Shown piece after piece: positions 58,438 to 64,000 of a stretch of 64,000 nt of DNA. The position numbers were made by a program, and so were the translations under genes. The stretch comes from JAXGTD01 sp040775095 (GTDB taxonomy: Bacteria > Pseudomonadota > Gammaproteobacteria > Chromatiales > Chromatiaceae), in assembly GCA_040775095.1 (NCBI GenBank), contig JAXGTD010000005.1, positions 18,770 to 82,769 on the forward strand. Direction: 5' to 3'. The notes beneath the pieces were generated by a model. It searched no databases and was not told the origin of the DNA. It saw nothing but the letters and a program-made list of their open reading frames with translations. Positions within the stretch are counted from its first letter, which is position 1. Every line of letters starts with the position of its first letter.

Positions 58438-59952
58438 TTGCCCCAGGGCCGCCTCGACATCAGCCGTCCGTTCATCATGGCCTACCCGACCAGCGAATCG
58501 CGCAAGAGCTTCCTGAGCTTCTTCCTGGAGTTGATCCAGGACATGGAGGGCTGCGACGATGTCGATCTGCGCGGCTCGCTGCGACTGGGGCGGGCCAAGA
58601 TCCGGGTCCCGACCCCCGCGCTTCCGCTCCAATTGCTGCTCGGTGGCGAAGATGGGTACCGACTTCACCTCGACCCGGAGATCGTGGTGGACGCCGCGGG
58701 ACATTTCCACCGCAGCGGCGACTACCTGCTGTTCGACCCCTCCTCTTACTTCTCCCGGATCAGCGGCTTTATTCGCCTGTCGGCCGGCGCCACGATAACG
58801 CTCGGGCGCTCGGATCAGCTGCAGCGGCTGTTGCTGCGCTTTCCCGATGTCGTCGACCAGCGACACCTGCGCATGAAGCTGACGCCCAAGGGACTGGCAT
58901 TCAAGAACAAGTCGCCCACGCAAGGCGCCTGCATCGCCCCGCTGACCGCGGCCGACCTGGTGGAGCGGCAGTTGCGGTGGCGGCGGCGTAAGCTCGAGCG
59001 TCTGGCGAGGGTGCTGCAGGTGCCGATCCAGAGCCCGTCGCGAAGCGAGGGGCTGGCATTGCTGGAACGGGCGATCGGCCATATGGAGCACGAGGCCTAC
59101 CGTGTGCCCACCCGCGACAACCGTCCGGGCGGACTGTTGCAATTGCCGGACCGACCCGCGCCCATCTTTGTCGGCGACCTGCACGCGCGTATCGACAACC
59201 TGCTCGTGGTCCTCACGCAGAATGCCTTCCTCGAGTCGCTCCAGGACGGCGGCGGCATGTTGATCATCATCGGCGATGCCGTTCACCCGGACGAGCCCGG
59301 GCAGGAAGAGGACATGGAGATGTCGATGCTGCTCATGGACCTGATCCTGCGACTCAAGGTCCTGTTCCCGGATCGGGTCTTCTATCTGCGGGGCAACCAC
59401 GACAGCTTCTCCGAGGAAATCAGCAAGGGCGGCGTACCGCAAGGGCTGCTCTGGGAAAAGGCCCTGCACGACCGACGCGGCGTCCAATACCGAAACGCAA
59501 TGCAGCGTTTCTACGATGCCCTGCCCTACGTGGCCCTCTCCCCGCACTTCGTGGCCTGTCACGCCGGTGCACCGACACTGAAGTTCGCCCGCGATGACCT
59601 GGTCCACATTCGCAATAACCCACGCCTCGAGCACCAACTCACGCACGTGCGCCTACGTCGCCCAAACTCACCAAGCGGCTATTTTCGTGGCGATGTGCAG
59701 CGGCTGCGCAAGCGGCTCGGGCTGGAGCCCGAGACCCCGTTCGTCGTCGGACATACACCGCTCTCGCCGGAGGATACCTGTTGGCTCCACGCCGGCGGCA
59801 TCGAGCATCATCATGTCCTGTTCGGCGCCTATGCCAAGACCATCGGCGTTATCACGCGTCCGGACCAGCGCCTGGTACCGTTGCGTTATCCCGTCGAGCC
59901 ACTGTTGCCGGTCTACAACCGCCTGGTCCAGACCGGCAGGCTCACCGATTGA
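58438..59952 (+). CDS. Metallophosphatase with an uncharacterised N-terminal domain
   Basis: A 504-residue protein. The C-terminal half (from about 240) is a calcineurin-type phosphatase: VGDLHARID, IIGDAVHPDEPG, YLRGNHDSF, CHAGAP and VVGHTPL. The N-terminal 240 residues (FIMAYPTSESRKSFLSFFLE, LHLDPEIVVDAAGHFHRSGD) match nothing I know. Start: TTG 58438, or CTG 58423 with GGAG 5 nt upstream, which would add LSWQT; no ATG exists before residue 14. It follows the 2PG-kinase-like gene on the same strand. Confidence 0.85.
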   Translation: MPQGRLDISRPFIMAYPTSESRKSFLSFFLELIQDMEGCDDVDLRGSLRLGRAKIRVPTPALPLQLLLGGEDGYRLHLDPEIVVDAAGHFHRSGDYLLFDPSSYFSRISGFIRLSAGATITLGRSDQLQRLLLRFPDVVDQRHLRMKLTPKGLAFKNKSPTQGACIAPLTAADLVERQLRWRRRKLERLARVLQVPIQSPSRSEGLALLERAIGHMEHEAYRVPTRDNRPGGLLQLPDRPAPIFVGDLHARIDNLLVVLTQNAFLESLQDGGGMLIIIGDAVHPDEPGQEEDMEMSMLLMDLILRLKVLFPDRVFYLRGNHDSFSEEISKGGVPQGLLWEKALHDRRGVQYRNAMQRFYDALPYVALSPHFVACHAGAPTLKFARDDLVHIRNNPRLEHQLTHVRLRRPNSPSGYFRGDVQRLRKRLGLEPETPFVVGHTPLSPEDTCWLHAGGIEHHHVLFGAYAKTIGVITRPDQRLVPLRYPVEPLLPVYNRLVQTGRLTD

Positions 59953-60300
59953 CGGACCGTTGCCGCACGCACCATCCGCGCCTAGCGTGAACCCATAGCC
60001 GACCCGTCCGATCCGCCTCCCGCCGCGATGCCGGCCGAGGACGATTTCGTCCAGCCAGGGCCAAGATCGGCCCATACCCCTGGAGGTGCGATTCCCGGAT
60101 AGCCCCTGCCACAATCCGAACCGGATGCATCGAAGCGCCCATCCGTCACGAAATGGTAAATAAAATGTCATAATCGGGGCCTGGCCAGGAACCCAGCCGG
60201 ATTTCCCAACCGGTAGGGGACGGCAGACGGGTTGACCCGCACCGTTTCGGCGCCACGCCAACCGGCTCGATTCGCATCAGCAACTGACACGAGACCAGGC
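59953..60300. other. Gap before the universal stress protein gene
   Basis: 348 bp without a gene. An AT-rich stretch (60150-60175) contains TGTCATAAT (60166-60174). This could be a -10 (CATAAT) or a single Pho-box-like half-site; the second half-site expected of a PhoB box is not visible. Confidence 0.4.
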
Positions 60301-60777
60301 ATGACAGACAAGAAACAGGCCGGGCCACTCCTCGTCCCGGTGGACTTTTCGGCCCACTCGGAGGCCGCGCTGATACACGCCGTCGAGGTCGCGAAATGCC
60401 TCGAGCGCGCCGTCGTGGTCCTGCATGTGGTGCACGATCCAGGCTCGATGCCAGGCTACTATCGCCATGCCCTGAAGAAGAAGCATCTGACCCGCATCGA
60501 CGAGGGCGCTGCCGAGATGCTCGAGGCGTTTCTCGGGGCCTTGGAGAAGAACCACCCCGAGATCAAGGCGCTGAAGGGCCTGCGGTCGATGTTGGTCAAG
60601 GGGATCCCGAGCTCGCGGATCCTCGAGGTCGCCGCTCATGAGAAGGCATCGATGATCGTGATGGGCAGCCAGGGGCTGACGGGCCTGAAGCACCTGTTGG
60701 TCGGCTCCGTCGCCGAGCACGTCGTGCACCTGGCCCCCGTCCCGGTGACCGTCGTGAAATCCGAGCACAAGGGTTGA
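60301..60777 (+). CDS. Universal stress protein (UspA family)
   Basis: A 158-residue cytosolic protein with LLVPVDFSAHSEAALIHAVE at the N-terminus and the ATP-binding type loop VMGSQGLTGLKHLLVGSVAEHVVHLAPVPV split over its C-terminal third. The GSxG-like spacing suggests it may bind ATP. It lies 16 bp before the Na/Pi cotransporter and is probably co-transcribed with it. Confidence 0.94.
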   Translation: MTDKKQAGPLLVPVDFSAHSEAALIHAVEVAKCLERAVVVLHVVHDPGSMPGYYRHALKKKHLTRIDEGAAEMLEAFLGALEKNHPEIKALKGLRSMLVKGIPSSRILEVAAHEKASMIVMGSQGLTGLKHLLVGSVAEHVVHLAPVPVTVVKSEHKG

Positions 60778-60793
60778 GGGGGTTTTCAGAATC

Positions 60794-62596
60794 ATGATGC
60801 TGCTTCCGCGATCGGCGTCTTCCCACCTGCGCAAGCCTCGGCTGCCATATCTCTTGGGCGTGGTATTGCTCATCGCCGCATCGGCGTCGGCGGTGGCGGC
60901 CGCGGATGCGGCCGAGGCGAGTGTCGATTTCTGGACCATGGGCATGGGCCTGTTCGGTGGCCTCGCCCTGTTCCTGTTCGGTATGGATCAGATGGCCGAT
61001 GCGCTCAAGGCCGTGGCCGGCGAGCGCATGAAGGACATCCTGGGGCGGCTGACCACCAACCGCTACATGGGGGCGCTGACCGGCGCCTTCGTCACCGCGG
61101 TCATCAACTCATCCTCGGTGACCACCGTGCTGGTGGTCGGATTCATCAGCGCCGGGCTGATGTCGCTGGCACAATCCGTCGGCGTCATCATGGGCGCCAA
61201 CATCGGCTCCACCGTCACCGCTCAGCTGATCGCGTTCAAGGTCACCAAGGCCGCACTGCTGATGATCGGCGTCGGCTTCACGATGCTGTTCGCGTCCAAG
61301 AACGAACGCATGCGCCAATACGGCGGAATGACGATGGGGCTGGGTTTGGTATTCTTCGGTATGGGCGTGATGAGCGACGCCATGGGACCGCTGCGCAGCT
61401 ATCAGCCGTTCCTGGACCTGATGGCACACATGCAGAACCCGCTGGTCGGCATCCTGGTGGCGGCGGCCTTCACCGGCCTGATCCAGTCATCCGCGGCCAC
61501 CACCGGCATCGTCATTGTCATGGCCAGTCAGGGCTTCATAAACCTCCCCACGGGCATCGCACTGGCGTTCGGGGCGAACATCGGCACTTGCGTCACGGCG
61601 CTCCTCGCGTCGATCGGCAAGCCGCGCGAGGCAGTGCGCGCGGCGGTCGTCCATATCCTGTTCAACATCGCCGGGGTCTTGGTGTGGGTCGGCCTGATCG
61701 GCCAGCTCGCCGAGCTCGTGCAATGGATCTCGCCAAAGTATCCGGGACTGGTCGGCACCGCGCGCATCGCCGCGGAGACACCCCGGCAGATCGCCAACGC
61801 ACACACCTTGTTCAACATCGCCAACACGATGTTGTTCATTGGGTTCACGGGTCAGTTTGCGCGTGCCGCGGAATGGCTGGTGCCGGACAGGCCGTTGGGA
61901 GAAGAGGCGCTGATCGTGCGCGCCAAGTACCTCGACGACGAGCTGCTCGCCACACCCTCGCTCGCACTCGACCGGGTCCGGTTGGAGATTCTGCACATGG
62001 GCGAGCGGGTTCAGGACATGATGGAGCGCATCATGCCCGCGATCCTCAGCGGCAACCGGGAAACGTTGCAGCTGGTCGAGCGCATGGACGACGACGTCGA
62101 CATGCTGCATGCCCAGATCATCGCCTATCTGGGCAAGATCAGCCGGCTGAGCCTGACGGAGAAACAGACCGGCGAGCTGATCCACCTGATGGAGGCCACC
62201 AACGATCTGGAGAACATCGGCGACGTGATCGAGACCAATCTGATCGTGCTCGGCAACGAACGCATCGATGAGGGCGTCTCCATCAGCAGACCCACCCGTG
62301 AGGTGCTGACCAACTTCCACCTCGCGGTGAACCGCGCCGTGAAGGCCGCGGTGCAGGCCGTGGCCCAGAACAACCAGCTCGCCGCCCGCGCGGTCACCTC
62401 GATGAAGCAGGAGATTTCCCACATCGCGGACTCCGCGGCCGCCCACCAGGCCCAGCGCCTGGTCGCCGAGGAACCGAACCGCATCCCTGCCTATACCATC
62501 GAGATCGACATCATCGAGAAGCTCAAGCGCATCTACTACTTCGCCAAACGCATGGCCAAGACGGTGGAGACCGAGGAGGCCCCCGAGGTGCTCTAG
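60794..62596 (+). CDS. Na/Pi cotransporter with C-terminal PhoU domain
   Basis: A 600-residue NptA-family membrane protein. After an N-terminal hydrophobic leader, the two transport repeats have INSSSVTTVLVVGFISAGL and IQSSAATTGIVIVMASQGF, with GANIGSTVTAQL and GANIGTCVTALL. The C-terminal PhoU-like helical domain (about 385-590) contains MERIMPAILSGNRETLQLVE and LENIGDVIETNLIVLG. It imports phosphate with sodium, presumably gated by the PhoU part. This is a second phosphate importer, within 5 kb of pit. Confidence 0.95.
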   Translation: MMLLPRSASSHLRKPRLPYLLGVVLLIAASASAVAAADAAEASVDFWTMGMGLFGGLALFLFGMDQMADALKAVAGERMKDILGRLTTNRYMGALTGAFVTAVINSSSVTTVLVVGFISAGLMSLAQSVGVIMGANIGSTVTAQLIAFKVTKAALLMIGVGFTMLFASKNERMRQYGGMTMGLGLVFFGMGVMSDAMGPLRSYQPFLDLMAHMQNPLVGILVAAAFTGLIQSSAATTGIVIVMASQGFINLPTGIALAFGANIGTCVTALLASIGKPREAVRAAVVHILFNIAGVLVWVGLIGQLAELVQWISPKYPGLVGTARIAAETPRQIANAHTLFNIANTMLFIGFTGQFARAAEWLVPDRPLGEEALIVRAKYLDDELLATPSLALDRVRLEILHMGERVQDMMERIMPAILSGNRETLQLVERMDDDVDMLHAQIIAYLGKISRLSLTEKQTGELIHLMEATNDLENIGDVIETNLIVLGNERIDEGVSISRPTREVLTNFHLAVNRAVKAAVQAVAQNNQLAARAVTSMKQEISHIADSAAAHQAQRLVAEEPNRIPAYTIEIDIIEKLKRIYYFAKRMAKTVETEEAPEVL

Positions 62597-62611
62597 GAAC
62601 GCGCGTGGCGC

Positions 62612-63646
62612 TCAGGCCGACCCCGCGCCGGACGACTCCTTCTTCCACCAGGGGTGTTTGGCCTCGACCAACTCCTCCCAGTAGTGATCGAAGCGCAGCA
62701 GCATGTAGTGAAGGTCGCAAGTTCGCCACCCGATCAGGCCGCCCGAATAGACCAGCACCTCGTGGTCATTGCTGTCGGCCAGCAGGCCGTCGAGCAGGCG
62801 TTGGGTAACGGACACATCGTTCATTGCCCCAAGCAGATCCTGCAATCCTTTCATGTGGGAGATGAAACCGTCCATTCCGCTGAACAGGGGCCGGAAGAAC
62901 TCCGCTGCATAGCGTAGCTTCTTGCACTCGATGCGCAGCTGGTGCATCGCGGTGGCATCCTCACGCTGCACGTTGGTGCCCGCCGCGAGGACCCGGCGCT
63001 CCTGTTTATCGAGCAGCCTGCGGGCATAGCTGAGGATGCTCGAGTGAAGCCGCTTGGTCTGCTTCTTCTTCGCCGGCTCCGATTCCCAGGCCCTGGTCTC
63101 GATCCACTGGGGAAAGCCCCGGCAGAAGCGACGGTAGCGCTCGCTGTCGAGCATCGCGCAAACCTGTTCCTGGTAGACGCGCGCCCGGCGTTTCTCGGCC
63201 AACCGCCGAAGCCCCTCCTCGCCGCGCAGTGGCAACGCCGAGGCGACGGCCCCCAAGCCTTCGCTGATGAACACATCCAGGTCGCGTGCCGGCCCCAATT
63301 CCCCGGCAATCCATCGCATCTCCTCCCCGAGGACATCGGTCGCCTCCCGGGGGATCGCATCCCGGAACAGGGTGAGCGCCGAGCGCATCCGGCGGAACGA
63401 CACCCGCAACTGATGCACCCCCTCGGGGTCGTCCCAGCTCCGGGCACTGTCCTGCCAGGTCAGAAGGTAGTTGAAGTTGTGGCGAAGGATCGCGGCAAAG
63501 GCCTCGCTCGCGGTCTGCTCGGCCGTGATCGGGGCAGGAGACTTCGACTTGCTGGGCACGGTTGGAGCGACACCTCGTGGCGGCGGTTTTGGCGACAGCG
63601 CCGACTCGGCGGGAACAGATCCTAGCGTCCAGGCAGATCGAGGCAT
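62612..63646 (-). CDS. CHAD domain-containing protein
   Basis: A 344-residue helical protein with the conserved histidine alpha-helical domain, known to bind polyphosphate. The two internal repeats show VHQLRVSFRRMRSALTLFRD and MHQLRIECKKLRYAAEFFRP, with their basic, histidine-led helices, plus ARDLDVF and LQDLLGAMNDVSV. An N-terminal 35-40-residue Pro/Ser/Lys-rich tail precedes the domain. Start uncertain: ATG 63646, ATG 63685 or TTG 63709. It converges on the Na/Pi cotransporter, with 15 bp between stops. Confidence 0.92.
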   Translation of the reverse strand: MPRSAWTLGSVPAESALSPKPPPRGVAPTVPSKSKSPAPITAEQTASEAFAAILRHNFNYLLTWQDSARSWDDPEGVHQLRVSFRRMRSALTLFRDAIPREATDVLGEEMRWIAGELGPARDLDVFISEGLGAVASALPLRGEEGLRRLAEKRRARVYQEQVCAMLDSERYRRFCRGFPQWIETRAWESEPAKKKQTKRLHSSILSYARRLLDKQERRVLAAGTNVQREDATAMHQLRIECKKLRYAAEFFRPLFSGMDGFISHMKGLQDLLGAMNDVSVTQRLLDGLLADSNDHEVLVYSGGLIGWRTCDLHYMLLRFDHYWEELVEAKHPWWKKESSGAGSA

Positions 63647-63748
63647 CCCGGCGGTCGGCGCCAAGGCGCGTAAGCGCTCGCGCATCCGGGCACGGGCCAG
63701 GCCAAGCAAAACAGACGAGGCACACGGAGGGCGGCGTGGGGCCTTGCG

Positions 63749-63754
63749 AGTATA
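63749..63754 (-). promoter_or_regulatory. Possible -10 of the CHAD gene
   Basis: Minus-strand TATACT, five of six, about 100 nt upstream of the preferred start. The hexamer 17 bp further up (CTGCCG) is a weak -35. Confidence 0.35.
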
Positions 63755-64000
63755 ACATCGGGCAATCGCGGCGGCAGCGACCAGACGGGGGCCACATCGG
63801 CTCCGCTCCCTTCGACGAAGGCGCCCTCGTGGGGCGAGCGTGTCGAAACCGCCACCAGGAGCGGTCCGCGCGGACCGACGCCGCGCCCGGTGGTCAGGAG
63901 ACGGGGCGCCCCCACCGAGGCCAAGGAGCCGCAGGCGCCTGGCCCTATCACGCGGCCACTGGCGCCCCTATCGTGCGGCGAGCCTCTCGGGGCGATCGCG
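63755..64000. other. Right-edge region, no gene seen
   Basis: The open frames over these 246 bp are low-complexity Arg/Pro/Ala readings. I see no recognisable gene; this may be the upstream region of both CHAD and whatever lies beyond the window. Confidence 0.5.

Noticed and set aside
60166..60174. TGTCATAAT as a Pho box
   Set aside because: Only one half-site is present; the second CTGTCAT about 11 bp away is missing, so PhoB control cannot be claimed.
1..64000. tRNA, rRNA, CRISPR, IS element or prophage
   Set aside because: I looked for T-loop-like GGTTCGA clusters, regular spacer-repeat arrays, transposase or integrase motifs and phage genes and saw none. This is by eye, so a short tRNA could have been missed.

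Overview
The window is high-GC DNA from a gammaproteobacterium. The cell-shape block (mreB to lipB), Hda, Hsp33, the RlpA/MltB/DacA order and the gyrA-serC-serA order are all gammaproteobacterial. A 9-heme cytochrome, NnrS and several small families point loosely towards the Chromatiales/Ectothiorhodospiraceae, but I cannot name a genus. I see no rRNA, tRNA, CRISPR array, transposase or prophage gene. The sequence looks like chromosome throughout, with core blocks and lineage-specific blocks alternating.

Layout. 1-4.9 kb (minus): serA (cut by the left edge), serC, gyrA. 5.2-7.8 kb (plus): a GT4 glycosyltransferase and TrkH. 8.0-13.2 kb (plus): an ATP-grasp/alpha-E fusion coupled to a transglutaminase-like protein, then LemA and a GIDE-type membrane protein carrying an EF-hand loop. 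13.2-24.4 kb (minus): a long elongasome/peptidoglycan run, mreB-mreC-mreD-mrdA-rodA-mltB-rlpA-dacA-dat-ybeD-lipB. In it mreC appears to start at ATC, mreD at an overlapping TTG, and dat is broken by a 5-bp tandem duplication. 24.9-26.8 kb: gatC and gatA, without gatB. 27-30 kb: small proteins, a UPF0045 thiamine-binding-type protein and a phosphoesterase. 30.5-40.9 kb: hslO, arsC, wrbA, hda, a P2-type cation ATPase, a hexose-6-phosphate mutarotase, two methyltransferases, a pteridine-reductase-like SDR and a DUF2452 protein. 40.9-48.2 kb (plus): an extracytoplasmic redox group with a monoheme cytochrome, a 946-residue 9-heme cytochrome, a TlpA-like thioredoxin, an FKBP isomerase and NnrS. NnrS has a 9-C tract that puts its 5' end out of frame.

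48.5-63.7 kb is the most unusual block and reads as a phosphate-handling module. It holds two paralogous 2-phosphoglycerate-kinase-like proteins, each with what look like two tandem ATP-cone domains. The first is translationally coupled to a CHASE-type histidine kinase and a response regulator. Around them lie a phosphoglycerate-mutase-type phosphatase, a PhoU-like DUF47 protein with a Pit transporter, an uncharacterised P-loop protein, a metallophosphatase with an unknown N-terminal half, a universal stress protein, a Na/Pi cotransporter with a PhoU tail, and a convergent CHAD-domain (polyphosphate-binding family) protein. My inference is a coordinated system for phosphate uptake, sensing and storage; no ppk or ppx is present in the window.

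A second new-looking feature is a family of at least five dispersed intergenic elements (28.5, 33.3, 37.3, 52.3 and 53.4 kb) of about 100-180 bp. They are built from the same ordered set of hairpins. One stem shows a compensatory base-pair change between copies, and three copies abut the 11-mer CGGGG(T/C)TAGGG, which in two cases supplies the stop codon of the upstream gene.
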